From Enterobacteriaceae bacterium UBA7338 (GTDB lineage Bacteria > Pseudomonadota > Gammaproteobacteria > Enterobacterales > Enterobacteriaceae): DNA of 64,000 bases. The translations under genes and the position numbers were made by a program. Where the stretch lies: assembly GCA_002480085.1 (NCBI GenBank), contig DKPJ01000011.1:807037-871036 (forward strand). Direction: 5' to 3'. This document shows, piece after piece, positions 23,218 through 31,171 of the stretch (the stretch's first letter is position 1; every line of letters starts with the position of its first letter). The notes below the pieces were generated by a model, which worked only from the letters and a program-made list of their open reading frames with translations, did no database searches and was not told the DNA's origin.

Positions 23218-24757
23218 ATTCCTCGCCCTTCTTCTGGCTCAGGCCATACTCACGCAGCTTATTGGCAATCGCGGTGTGCGATACGCCCAGCCGTTTCGCC
23301 AGCTTGCGCGTGCTGGGGTAGCTGCGATAGAGCTGAGTTAATACCGACCGCTCGAAGCGGCTGGTAATATCGTCCAGCGAGCCTTCCATCGCCTCTTCAC
23401 CTACCGCCACGGTTCCCGCATCGTAGTCCGGCAGCAGAATATCCTGCGGGCGCAGCTCATACCCCTCCAGCTGCGTCAGCGCACGGTAGACCGCATTTTT
23501 CAGCTGGCGCACGTTGCCCGGCCAGCTGTAGCGGGTCAGGACGTTACTGAGTTCGGTAGAGAGCTTCGGACGCGGCACCCCCTGCTCGTCGGCAAAACGG
23601 GCCACGAACAGCTCGGTCAGCGGCATGATGTCCTGAGGACGATCGCGCAGCGGAGGCAGATCCAGGGTTAGCACGTTCAGGCGGTAGTAAAGGTCTTCGC
23701 GAAAAATACCCTTCTGCACCAGCTCCACCAGATTACGCTGGGTGGCGCAGATCACCCGCACGTCAACGTGCACCTCATGATCCTCGCCGACGCGACGGAA
23801 GGTACCATCGTTCAGGAAACGCAGCAGCTTAACCTGCATACGGGGCGACATCTCACCGATCTCATCCAGCAGCACCGAGCCGCCGTTGGCCTGCTCGAAG
23901 AACCCTTTTTTGCCCTCCGGTGCGTGGCCAAACAGCTCGCTCTCCACCGCATCCTCAGGAATGGAGGCGCAGTTCAGGGCCAGATAGGGCTTCGCCGCAC
24001 GCGGGCTGGCAAGATGGCAGGCGTGGGCCAGCAGATCCTTGCCGGTGCCGGTATCGCCAACGATTAACAGCGGCGCGCTGAGCATAGCCAGCTTGCGTGC
24101 CTGATCGATGACGTGGCGCATTTTCGGGCTGGCGGCCACGATCTGATTGAAGGCGCTGGTGTCCTGGCTGACCAGATCCTGCAGCTGGCGGCCCATGCGA
24201 ACAGTCGAGCGCAGCATCACCACCGCGCCGATCAGCACCGGCTGGCCGTGCTCGCCCTCAAGGTGCACCGGGGTGATCTCCATTAAGAAGTTTTGCCCAT
24301 TAATGACCACGTGCTCATGGTGCGACGCCTGAGGATTTCCCTCCAGCCAGCGCTGGAAGTTAAAGCCGTTAATCAGCTGCGGTGCGGTGTGGTTGCGCAG
24401 TCGGGACTGGCTCTGACCAAAAAGCTGGCAGCTGGCCGGGTTCGCCAGCTCGACCTTGCTCTTCATATCCAGGGAGAGCACCGGCTCGGGCAGCGCCTCC
24501 AGCAGAGCGCTCATGGCGCGGTGCTCGCGCTCGGAAGGCATCCACAAGACGGTGCGCACGTCGGTCACGCTGGGAATGCGGCGGATTTCCGCCATCAGGC
24601 TGCTGAAGTCATTAAATTCCAGTTCAGCAAAGTTGAGGTAGATCCGCCCGATAGGGTCGATCTCAATGCCGCGTAAATCGATACCCCTGAGCACCAGCAG
24701 ATCCAGCAGCTCACGGGTCAGACCAAGTCGGTCTTCACAAAAGACTTCAAGACGCAT
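23216..24757 (-). CDS. tyrR: Aromatic amino-acid regulator TyrR
   Basis: A 513-aa regulator with the same length as E. coli TyrR. The reading frame extends upstream, but ATG at 24757 gives the known N-terminus MRLEVFCEDRLGL. Domains are ACT (1-70), PAS (about 78-190), a sigma-54-type AAA+ domain (about 206-430, Walker A GDTGTGKD) and a C-terminal helix-turn-helix (TRKLAKRLGVSHTAIANKL). The GAFTGA loop is absent (GHAPEGKKG), which is normal for enterobacterial TyrR and means it acts on sigma-70 promoters. With Tyr, Phe or Trp it controls aromatic biosynthesis and transport genes. A TyrR box lies upstream. Confidence 0.97.
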   Translation of the reverse strand: MRLEVFCEDRLGLTRELLDLLVLRGIDLRGIEIDPIGRIYLNFAELEFNDFSSLMAEIRRIPSVTDVRTVLWMPSEREHRAMSALLEALPEPVLSLDMKSKVELANPASCQLFGQSQSRLRNHTAPQLINGFNFQRWLEGNPQASHHEHVVINGQNFLMEITPVHLEGEHGQPVLIGAVVMLRSTVRMGRQLQDLVSQDTSAFNQIVAASPKMRHVIDQARKLAMLSAPLLIVGDTGTGKDLLAHACHLASPRAAKPYLALNCASIPEDAVESELFGHAPEGKKGFFEQANGGSVLLDEIGEMSPRMQVKLLRFLNDGTFRRVGEDHEVHVDVRVICATQRNLVELVQKGIFREDLYYRLNVLTLDLPPLRDRPQDIMPLTELFVARFADEQGVPRPKLSTELSNVLTRYSWPGNVRQLKNAVYRALTQLEGYELRPQDILLPDYDAGTVAVGEEAMEGSLDDITSRFERSVLTQLYRSYPSTRKLAKRLGVSHTAIANKLREYGLSQKKGEE

Positions 24758-24829
24758 GGGAGTCGCCACCCTTAAACAGTCAACGTATTTAAGAATGATA
24801 AGACACTTATTCGCAGTCAGGAAGCTATC

Positions 24830-24847
24830 TGTCAACAATTATTGACA
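24830..24847. promoter_or_regulatory. TyrR box, probable autoregulatory site
   Basis: TGTCAA-CAATTA-TTGACA is a perfect 18-bp palindrome matching TGTAAA-N6-TTTACA except for one base in each arm. The essential G and C are in place. It lies about 75 bp upstream of the tyrR start, consistent with known autoregulation in E. coli. Confidence 0.75.
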
Positions 24848-24888
24848 GAGCGGTGGAAAACCCACCGCCATGGCGTAAAGATAAGCGT

Positions 24889-25950
24889 TCAGTCGCGCTT
24901 TTGCGTGCCGCTGCGCTGCATATTGGTCTTAAGTTCGCCAATAAGCTGGCGGCGGAAATCGGCCAGCCGGGGCTTGTCATCCTCCAGCCAGGGCAGCGGA
25001 CGACACAGCTCCATCGCTTTGATGCCAAGACGCGCGGTCAGCAGCCCGGCACCAATGCCCTGTGCGGCGCGAGCCGACAGCCGGGCGGCCAGATCCTGCG
25101 ACAGCCAGTCCATCCCCACCTCACGTACCACCTCGCTGGCACCGGCAAAGGCAATGTTGAGCAGCACCAGACGAAACAGCCGTAGCCGACTAAAGTAGCC
25201 CAGTTGAATGCCGTAGAGTCTGGCGATGCGGTTGATCAGCCGCAGGTTACGCCAGGCGATAAAGGCCATATCCACCAGCGCCAGCGGGCTGACGGCAATC
25301 ATCAGCGTAGAGCCTGCCGCCGAGAGGCTGATTTCGCGCCGGGCCTGAGCATCGATAACCGGTTGCACCAGACGGGCATAGAGCGTAACGATCTCCCGGT
25401 CGCTCTGCGTCTCGTGAATCGCGGCGTACCAGCGTTGCAGAGCAGGATGCGCCTGATCGATACCCGCCTGGCGGGCCAGCCTCTCGCAGAAATCACGCCC
25501 CTTGCCCGTGCCGTGGCTATGCAGTAGCAGGCTGGCCTCATCCCGGGCTTCAGCACGCTGGCGCAGCCGCCAGAGCCGCCGCCACTCCCCGACCACCGAG
25601 CCTACTCCCGCGCCGACGATGAGCGCCCCCGCTGCACAGCCTCCCAGCGCCACCCAATCATGGGTTTGCCAGGCGCCCATTGCCCACTGTACGCCCTGCC
25701 CGACCACGCTAACGCCAAACAGCGCCAGCCCGGCCAGCACCATCGTGCGCCACAGGCTGCGCCGGGGCCGCAGCGCCGCTTCGACGCTGGCTTCCGGCTG
25801 CGGGGTATCCGCCAGCAGCTCTTCCGCATGGATCGGCGTGAACTCCCCCGCCTCGGCATCGCTAAACGTCTGGGCTGCCTTAAACTCTTCACGCACCGGC
25901 GTAGCAGGCTGTTCGGTAAAATCGACGCGCGGTTTGATTGGCTCGTTCAT
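24889..25950 (-). CDS. ycjF: Inner-membrane protein YcjF (DUF697)
   Basis: A 353-aa membrane protein equal in length to E. coli YcjF. A variable acidic N-terminus (1-60) is followed by two helices (about 70-90 and 100-125), then a soluble region and a DUF697 domain containing further hydrophobic segments (MIAVSPLALVDMAFIAWRN). It is translationally coupled to ycjX by a 4-bp ATGA overlap. In E. coli both genes are linked to PspF control and the phage-shock response. No biochemical activity is established. Confidence 0.94.
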   Translation of the reverse strand: MNEPIKPRVDFTEQPATPVREEFKAAQTFSDAEAGEFTPIHAEELLADTPQPEASVEAALRPRRSLWRTMVLAGLALFGVSVVGQGVQWAMGAWQTHDWVALGGCAAGALIVGAGVGSVVGEWRRLWRLRQRAEARDEASLLLHSHGTGKGRDFCERLARQAGIDQAHPALQRWYAAIHETQSDREIVTLYARLVQPVIDAQARREISLSAAGSTLMIAVSPLALVDMAFIAWRNLRLINRIARLYGIQLGYFSRLRLFRLVLLNIAFAGASEVVREVGMDWLSQDLAARLSARAAQGIGAGLLTARLGIKAMELCRPLPWLEDDKPRLADFRRQLIGELKTNMQRSGTQKRD

Positions 25951-27344
25951 CGCAGCTTATCTCCCAGTAAAAATTCCAGCGCCGCATCAAGACGAATGTG
26001 CGGCATCGGGGTATCCACATCCATAACCCGCGGACGAAAAGCCTCAAACTGAAAACCCTGCTCCTCCCAGAACGCCTGCCCCGGCAGCCGGGCGGGGACA
26101 TCGCCCGGATAGACCGTCAGCGGTTTGCCATCGCTAAAGCGATCCCCGCGCAGGGCCGGGATTTTGTCGCCGTTGACGTCTACCAGGCCGCTCTCCGTGG
26201 CCTGCACCGCCGCCAGGCCCAGACAGTCGATATCAATGCCCTCAAAGGCGGCGTTTTGCCAGGCGTCGGTAACCAGCTGCTGGAGCAGAGAGACCATATT
26301 GGCATGCTGATCGACGGTGACGTGATCCGCTTTGGTGGCGGCAAACAGCAGCTTGTCGATAACCGGCGAGAAGAGACGGCGAAAGAGCGTCCGCTGCCCA
26401 TAGTGAAAGCTCTGCATGAGCTGGGTCAGCGCGAGGCGCATATCGTTAAACGCCTGCGGCCCGCTGTTGAGCGGTTGTAGACAGTCCACCAGCACGATCT
26501 GGCGATCGAAACGCAGGAAGTAGTTTTTATAGAAACCTTTGACCACGGTTTCACAGTAGTAGTTGAAGCGCTCGCGCAGCATCGCGGCGTTACTGCTCTT
26601 ATCCGCCTGAGCCAGCTTCGCTTCACCGATTTCATCAACCTCTGGCCAGGGGAAGAACTGTAGCGCAGGCGCACCGGCCATCTCTCCCGGCAGAATAAAG
26701 CGCCCCGGCTGGATAAAGTGCAGCCCCTGCGCTTTGCACTGATGGAGATACGCCGTCCAGGCATCAGCGATCTCAGCCAGACGGTTCTCATCGGCCGGAG
26801 CCAGCGGATCCAGCCCCTCGCAGAGCTGACGCCAGCGGGCAGACCACTCTTTTCTGTGACCCTGTAACATACCGGTCATCTGTCGGGACCAGCTGGTATA
26901 GTCCTGCGCCAGCATGGGCAGATCCAGCAGCCACTCGCCGGGGTAGTCAACAATCTCTACGTAGAGGGTGGCGCTGTCGGTAAAGTGACGCAGCAGAGAG
27001 TCATTCGAGCGGTAGCGCAGGGCCAGGCGCATCTCGCTGACGCCACGCGTAGGGGTTGGCCACGTCGGTGGCGTACCGTAGAGCTGGGCAATACCCTCGT
27101 CCCAGGTAAAGCGCGGCGTACCAAAATCACGCTGCGGTACGCGCTTCACTCCTAACAGGCGATCCTCGCGAACCGCGCTGAAGAGCGGCAGGCGTGCGCC
27201 GTTATGAATATTTAACAGCTGGTGGACCATCGCGGTGATAAACGCCGTTTTGCCGCTGCGGCTCAGGCCAGTGACGGCCAGGCGCAGATGTCGGTCAACA
27301 CCGCGGTTAACGAGGGCGTTAAGCTCAGATTTTAATCGCTTCAT
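25947..27344 (-). CDS. ycjX: YcjX, GTP-binding-type protein
   Basis: A 465-aa P-loop protein, the same length as in E. coli. ATG at 27344 is preferred because AGGA lies 5 nt upstream of it; an ATG two codons earlier has no site. Walker A is GLSRSGKTAF (about 28-37), and a DxxG-like DYPGEW follows. In the family it forms a dynamin-like GTPase of unclear role. It sits between the psp operon and ycjF and is thought to belong to the PspF regulon. Confidence 0.94.
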   Translation of the reverse strand: MKRLKSELNALVNRGVDRHLRLAVTGLSRSGKTAFITAMVHQLLNIHNGARLPLFSAVREDRLLGVKRVPQRDFGTPRFTWDEGIAQLYGTPPTWPTPTRGVSEMRLALRYRSNDSLLRHFTDSATLYVEIVDYPGEWLLDLPMLAQDYTSWSRQMTGMLQGHRKEWSARWRQLCEGLDPLAPADENRLAEIADAWTAYLHQCKAQGLHFIQPGRFILPGEMAGAPALQFFPWPEVDEIGEAKLAQADKSSNAAMLRERFNYYCETVVKGFYKNYFLRFDRQIVLVDCLQPLNSGPQAFNDMRLALTQLMQSFHYGQRTLFRRLFSPVIDKLLFAATKADHVTVDQHANMVSLLQQLVTDAWQNAAFEGIDIDCLGLAAVQATESGLVDVNGDKIPALRGDRFSDGKPLTVYPGDVPARLPGQAFWEEQGFQFEAFRPRVMDVDTPMPHIRLDAALEFLLGDKLR

Positions 27345-27426
27345 AGCCATCCTGTTTTGCCCTGAAGTGAAGGTAGTGATAAGAGGTGTAGTATAAGGCG
27401 GCAGGCGCAGGGGGATCCATGCGCAA

Positions 27427-27456
27427 CAAAAGCCAGCGGCGCAGAAGGTGCGCCGC
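27427..27456 (-). terminator. Probable terminator of the psp operon
   Basis: GCGGCGCA (27436-27443) pairs with TGCGCCGC (27449-27456). On the minus strand the stem is followed by TGGCTTTTGTTG. The T run is imperfect, so some read-through into ycjX is plausible. Confidence 0.6.
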
Positions 27457-27463
27457 CAGGGAA

Positions 27464-27685
27464 TTATTTCATATTGCGTGAAACGCGCGTCGCGAGGCGT
27501 TTAAGCATCGGCTCCAGCGCCAGCGCCAGCAGCATTTTTACCGGACGGCGTGCCACGGATTTGATTGCCCAGCCCGCTACGCCCGCCGGGCCGTAGCGCA
27601 GCGCGGTCAGCAGCACCAGCTTGCCTGCGATTTTCAGTGCCGGTTTGGCTTTTTTGCCGGTCTGTTGCCATTTGCTATTCATCAT
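27464..27685 (-). CDS. pspD: Phage-shock protein PspD
   Basis: A 73-aa peripheral inner-membrane protein of unknown function, matching E. coli PspD in the core KLVLLTALRYGPAGVAGWAI and KSVARRP. A central hydrophobic segment spans about 20-45. The start may be either of two adjacent ATGs. It closes the psp operon here, since no pspE (a rhodanese) follows within the 119 bp before ycjX. Confidence 0.93.
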   Translation of the reverse strand: MMNSKWQQTGKKAKPALKIAGKLVLLTALRYGPAGVAGWAIKSVARRPVKMLLALALEPMLKRLATRVSRNMK

Positions 27686-27706
27686 CTACCTCGTTAGGTC
27701 GTTAAA

Positions 27707-28063
27707 TCAGAGCTGACGGAAACGGCTGCGCAGCGAGAAGGTGTCTGAGGTCACGTAGCGCTCCATTTCACGCAAACGCTTCTCCCCTGATGCCAGCTCT
27801 GCATCTACCGCATTCAGCAGTTCGCTGTTGGTTGGCGCAGCTTCGCCGTCAATTTCCCCCTCCGGCATGGGATCAAGCACGAAGGTGAGGATGATATAGG
27901 CGAGCACCACGAAGAAGAACAGGCCAAAAAGCATCGCCAGGACCGTAATCAGTCGTACCAGCTTCACCGGTACATCAAGATAATGGGCAATCCCGGCGCA
28001 GACACCTTTCACCATTCCCTGCTGGGGGATCCGCCACAGTTTTTTATTAAACAATTCATTCAT
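27707..28063 (-). CDS. pspC: Phage-shock protein PspC
   Basis: A 118-aa bitopic membrane protein. An amphipathic N-terminal PspC domain (WRIPQQGMVKGVCAGIAHYL) precedes a membrane helix at about 40-65 (VLAMLFGLFFFVVLAYIILT). A cytoplasmic C-terminal helix contains KRLREMERYVTSDTFSLRSRF, which contacts PspA in E. coli. With PspB it senses inner-membrane stress and mislocalised secretins and releases PspA from PspF. The start codon overlaps the pspB stop by one base. Confidence 0.96.
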   Translation of the reverse strand: MNELFNKKLWRIPQQGMVKGVCAGIAHYLDVPVKLVRLITVLAMLFGLFFFVVLAYIILTFVLDPMPEGEIDGEAAPTNSELLNAVDAELASGEKRLREMERYVTSDTFSLRSRFRQL

Positions 28064-28287
28064 TAGCGATCCCTCCAGTTCGGATGCTCTGCATCAAGAA
28101 TAGCTTCCAGAGAGGCAATCCGCTCACGCATCCGTTTTGCCTCGTCGTTAAGCTGGGCCAGGCGCTGCTGCTCGCTTTGCGAAAGCGCATCGCGACCGCC
28201 GCGATTGTTGTAGTGCAGCCACAGCCAGACCGGCAGCACAAACAGGACAAACAGGGTCAGAGGAATAGCCAAAAATAGCGCGCTCAT
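28063..28287 (-). CDS. pspB: Phage-shock protein PspB
   Basis: A 74-aa membrane protein. An N-terminal helix LFLAIPLTLFVLFVLPVWLW is followed by a basic, leucine-zipper-like cytoplasmic domain (residues 40-65, RLAQLNDEAKRMRERIASLE). It partners PspC to sense membrane stress. It is translationally coupled to pspC. Confidence 0.96.
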   Translation of the reverse strand: MSALFLAIPLTLFVLFVLPVWLWLHYNNRGGRDALSQSEQQRLAQLNDEAKRMRERIASLEAILDAEHPNWRDR

Positions 28288-28307
28288 GTGTACTCCTTAC
28301 AGATGAG

Positions 28308-28331
28308 GGGCGGCATAAACCAACGCCGCCC
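28308..28331 (-). other. Intercistronic stem-loop between pspA and pspB
   Basis: GGGCGGC (28308-28314) pairs with GCCGCCC (28325-28331) in the 65-bp space after pspA. It lacks a T run and may partly terminate or stabilise the pspA message, which is made in large excess over pspBCD. Confidence 0.5.
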
Positions 28332-28352
28332 GTTAGTATTCATCGTTTGTTA

Positions 28353-29021
28353 TTATTGAATATCTTGTTTCATTTTGGCTTTCAGCTGCGCCAGCTGCTC
28401 GCTGATTTCATCGTTCGCTTTCAGCTCGGCAAACTCCTGATCCAGCGATTTCTGCTTACCAAAGCCGTGGCTCTCTGCTTCAGCTTCCATCTGGTCGATA
28501 CGACGCTCGAAGGAGGAGAAACGCGCCATGGCCTCATCCAGCTTGCCGCTGTCCAGCTGACGGCGCACGTCGCGGGACGAGCTGGCCGCCTGGTGACGCA
28601 GGGTCAGCGCCTGCTGGCGAGCGCGGGTCTCACTGAGTTTGTTCTCCAGCTCACCGATCTCTTTTTTCATGCGCACCAGCGTCTCATCAACCAGGATCAC
28701 TTCCTGCTCAAGGGTGGCAATGATGTCGGTCAGCTTCTGTTTTTCGATCAGGGCAGCACGAGCGAGATCCTCTTTCTCTTTACGCAGCGCCAGCTCGGCC
28801 TTCTCCTGCCATTCGGTCTGCTGCGCGGTGGCCTGCTCAATACGACGCGACAGCTGTTTCTTTTCAGCCAGCGCCCGTGCAGAGGTAGAGCGCACCTCAA
28901 CCAGCGTATCTTCCATCTCCTGAATCATCAGGCGTACCAGTTTCTGCGGATCTTCCGCCTTCTCCAGCAGAGAGTTGATGTTGGCGTTCACGATGTCGGC
29001 AAAACGAGAAAAAATACCCAT
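28353..29021 (-). CDS. pspA: Phage-shock protein PspA
   Basis: A 222-aa, almost entirely coiled-coil protein equal in length to E. coli PspA, beginning MGIFSRFADIVNANI. An N-terminal amphipathic helix (residues 2-19) binds membranes and the four-helix ESCRT-III-like body follows. In unstressed cells it blocks PspF, and under stress it forms large oligomers on the inner membrane and preserves the proton motive force. It is the first gene of pspABCD and is driven by sigma-54. Confidence 0.97.
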   Translation of the reverse strand: MGIFSRFADIVNANINSLLEKAEDPQKLVRLMIQEMEDTLVEVRSTSARALAEKKQLSRRIEQATAQQTEWQEKAELALRKEKEDLARAALIEKQKLTDIIATLEQEVILVDETLVRMKKEIGELENKLSETRARQQALTLRHQAASSSRDVRRQLDSGKLDEAMARFSSFERRIDQMEAEAESHGFGKQKSLDQEFAELKANDEISEQLAQLKAKMKQDIQ

Positions 29022-29073
29022 AATGTAATCCTCATATTTTATGTAATCGGGCTATGCCCTGCTGCTAAGCTAA

Positions 29074-29090
29074 TACAAGAGCCGTGCCAA
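29074..29090 (-). promoter_or_regulatory. Sigma-54 promoter of pspA
   Basis: On the minus strand TTGGCAC-GGCTC-TTGTA gives the -24 GG and the -12 element with 5-bp spacing. It matches the known pspA promoter shape and lies about 52 bp upstream of pspA. Confidence 0.92.
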
Positions 29091-29110
29091 CTTTTTATCT
29101 AATTGATTAG

Positions 29111-29123
29111 TAAAGATTTGATT
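29111..29123 (-). promoter_or_regulatory. IHF site of the psp promoter
   Basis: AATCAA-ATCT-TTA on the minus strand fits WATCAANNNNTTR exactly. It lies between the sigma-54 promoter and the pspF gene, where IHF is required in E. coli to bring upstream-bound PspF to the polymerase. Confidence 0.75.
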
Positions 29124-29188
29124 AATTTTACCGCTGCGGCATTTTGGTCTACAGTGGTGAATAACACTAACTAATAGCGAATTTCATC

Positions 29189-30163
29189 ATGGCGGAATAC
29201 AAGGATAATCTCCTCGGTGAGGCGAACAGCTTTCTCGAGGTGCTGGAGCAAGTTTCACGTCTCGCCCCGCTGGATAAACCGGTATTGATTATCGGCGAAC
29301 GCGGAACGGGCAAGGAGCTGATCGCCAACCGGCTGCACTATCTCTCCGGACGCTGGGACGGGCCGTTTATCTCCCTGAACTGTGCCGCCCTCAACGAGAA
29401 CCTGCTGGACACCGAGCTTTTTGGTCACGAAGCCGGGGCGTTTACCGGCGCGCAAAAACGCCATCCAGGCCGCTTCGAGCGCGCCGACGGTGGGACGCTG
29501 TTTCTCGACGAGCTGGCCACCGCTCCGATGCTGGTACAGGAGAAGCTGCTGCGGGTGATTGAGTACGGAGAGCTGGAGCGCGTCGGCGGCAGCCAGCCGC
29601 TTCAGGTTAACGTCCGGCTGGTGTGCGCCACCAATGCCGATCTGCCTGGAATGGTGCGCGACGGCACGTTCCGCGCCGACCTTCTCGACCGGCTGGCCTT
29701 TGATGTGGTGCAGCTTCCGCCCCTGCGCGAGCGACGGAGCGATATCATGCTGATGGCGGAACACTTCGCGATCCAGATGTGCCGCGAGCTGCGGCTGCCA
29801 CTATTCCCGGGCTTTACCGAACGCGCCCGGGAGACGCTGCTCCACTATCGCTGGCCGGGTAATATTCGCGAGTTGAAAAACGTGGTGGAGCGCTCGGTCT
29901 ACCGCCACGGCACCAGCGAGGTGGCGCTGGATGAGATTATTATCGATCCCTTCCAGCGTACCACCTCTCCTGAGCCGGTAGCGGAAGAGATGCCCGGCAC
30001 GCCAGGTCTGCCGCTGGATCTGCGTCAGTTCCAGACCCAGCAGGAGAAGTCCCTGCTGGAAGCCGCGCTACAGCAGGCCAGGTTCAACCAGAAGCGTGCG
30101 GCGGAGCTGCTCGGCCTGACCTACCACCAGCTCAGGGCGCTGTTGAAAAAGCACGGATTGTAA
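29189..30163 (+). CDS. pspF: Psp operon transcriptional activator PspF
   Basis: A 324-aa bacterial enhancer-binding protein without a receiver domain. The AAA+ domain (1-260) has Walker A GERGTGKE, the sigma-54-contacting AGAFTGA loop and Walker B GGTLFLDE. A C-terminal Fis-type helix-turn-helix is present (KRAAELLGLTYHQLRALLKKHGL region). It drives pspA and pspG and is inhibited by PspA. It is divergent from pspA, as in E. coli, with the shared regulatory region described above. Confidence 0.97.
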   Translation: MAEYKDNLLGEANSFLEVLEQVSRLAPLDKPVLIIGERGTGKELIANRLHYLSGRWDGPFISLNCAALNENLLDTELFGHEAGAFTGAQKRHPGRFERADGGTLFLDELATAPMLVQEKLLRVIEYGELERVGGSQPLQVNVRLVCATNADLPGMVRDGTFRADLLDRLAFDVVQLPPLRERRSDIMLMAEHFAIQMCRELRLPLFPGFTERARETLLHYRWPGNIRELKNVVERSVYRHGTSEVALDEIIIDPFQRTTSPEPVAEEMPGTPGLPLDLRQFQTQQEKSLLEAALQQARFNQKRAAELLGLTYHQLRALLKKHGL

Positions 30164-30166
30164 GGC

Positions 30167-30201
30167 AGTGCCCGGCGGCGCTGCGCTTGCGCGGGCCTAC
30201 A
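30167..30201. repeat. REP-type palindrome downstream of pspF
   Basis: GTGCCCGGCGGCGCTGCGC and CGCGGGCCTAC form a REP-like element just after the pspF stop codon. It may mark the boundary between conserved backbone and the inserted fucose cluster. Confidence 0.75.
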
Positions 30202-30230
30202 GGAGCACCAGCTCAGGCAAGCGTGTTGCT

Positions 30231-30977
30231 TCAGTTGCGTTCAAATGTCGCTATCACGCGATCAATATGCTTTTTCATTAGCGAGCGTGCCGCCTTTGCG
30301 TCTCGCTTTTCGAGGGCTTCCAGAATGGCAAGATGCTCATGTTCGGAAACGTCTGGCATATCACTCGGCGTGTAGTGTGCCTGTAGCATGCGGAACATAC
30401 TCCCATAGCGGTGCCCTAGCAGGTGGCCGATGATAAACCCATAGGCCGGATTGCCGCTGGCCTGAGCGATACGAATATGGAAAAGCCGATCGCCCGGATG
30501 TGTTCTTGAGTGCGCGCGGTTATCCGCACAGTTTTGCTCATAGGCCTGACGAATCAGCCCCAGCTCTTCATCACTGGCATGCACGGCGGCAAGCGCCGCA
30601 GCCTCAGGTTCAATCAGCCTGCGTGCCTGCAGGAGAGAAAACGGCGGAAGCTCGGTAGAAAAATCCAGCTGTATACCCAGCTCATCATCAGGCTCCAGCC
30701 ATTGGCCGCGCCCCGCCTGCATCATCACCGGCTCCTGCGTAATCGGTCGCGCCTTCACAATCACACCATTGCCCACCTTAACGTCCACCAGACCAATGAC
30801 CTCCAGGGCGATCAGCGCTTCTCGTACGGAAGCCCGGCTGACCTGCAGCTGCTCAGCCAAATCGCGTTCAGCCGGCAGGCGGCTGCCCGGCGGAAATTCA
30901 TTACTCTCGATCAACGCAATAAGCTGGTCTGCTATCTGTCTGTAAAGGCGAGGATTTTCCATCTTTTTTATCGGCAT
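30231..30977 (-). CDS. GntR-family (FadR subfamily) regulator, probable fucose-cluster regulator
   Basis: A 248-aa regulator. ATG at 30977 gives a normal short N-terminus before the helix-turn-helix, although the ribosome-binding site is weak. The winged helix-turn-helix (about 8-72) includes PPGSRLPAERDLAEQLQVS and RASVREALIALEVIGLV. The C-terminal FCD domain (about 100-240) carries the metal- or acid-binding residues in DRLFHIRIA and SEHEHLAIL. The sequence resembles the hexuronate-type UxuR/ExuR group. It is divergent from the fucose genes, so a sugar acid such as L-fuconate or its keto-deoxy product is the likely ligand. Confidence 0.88.
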   Translation of the reverse strand: MPIKKMENPRLYRQIADQLIALIESNEFPPGSRLPAERDLAEQLQVSRASVREALIALEVIGLVDVKVGNGVIVKARPITQEPVMMQAGRGQWLEPDDELGIQLDFSTELPPFSLLQARRLIEPEAAALAAVHASDEELGLIRQAYEQNCADNRAHSRTHPGDRLFHIRIAQASGNPAYGFIIGHLLGHRYGSMFRMLQAHYTPSDMPDVSEHEHLAILEALEKRDAKAARSLMKKHIDRVIATFERN

Positions 30978-31131
30978 GGCGCATCTACCCGTAATAATTA
31001 ATTCAGTGACCAAATGCACAAAAAATAGCTTTGCCACTTGTCAATGTTACATAAATGTCAATAAAAGTATGCCTTCACGGTTAACGTTCTGAGTGCAATT
31101 AAGCCATAAACTGAAGAAAAATCACACCCTC

Positions 31132-31146
31132 AATGGCCTGACCATT
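31132..31146. promoter_or_regulatory. Candidate GntR operator of the fucose operon
   Basis: AATGG-CCTGA-CCATT is a 5-bp inverted repeat with TGG/CCA halves, typical of FadR-subfamily operators. It lies 26 bp upstream of the first gene of the operon. Confidence 0.6.
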
Positions 31147-31171
31147 AGACCCTTATACCAGAGGAGTTGCA

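Noticed and set aside
23880..23960. Missing GAFTGA loop in the TyrR AAA+ domain
   Set aside because: This is the normal state for enterobacterial TyrR, which works with sigma-70, so it is not a defect.
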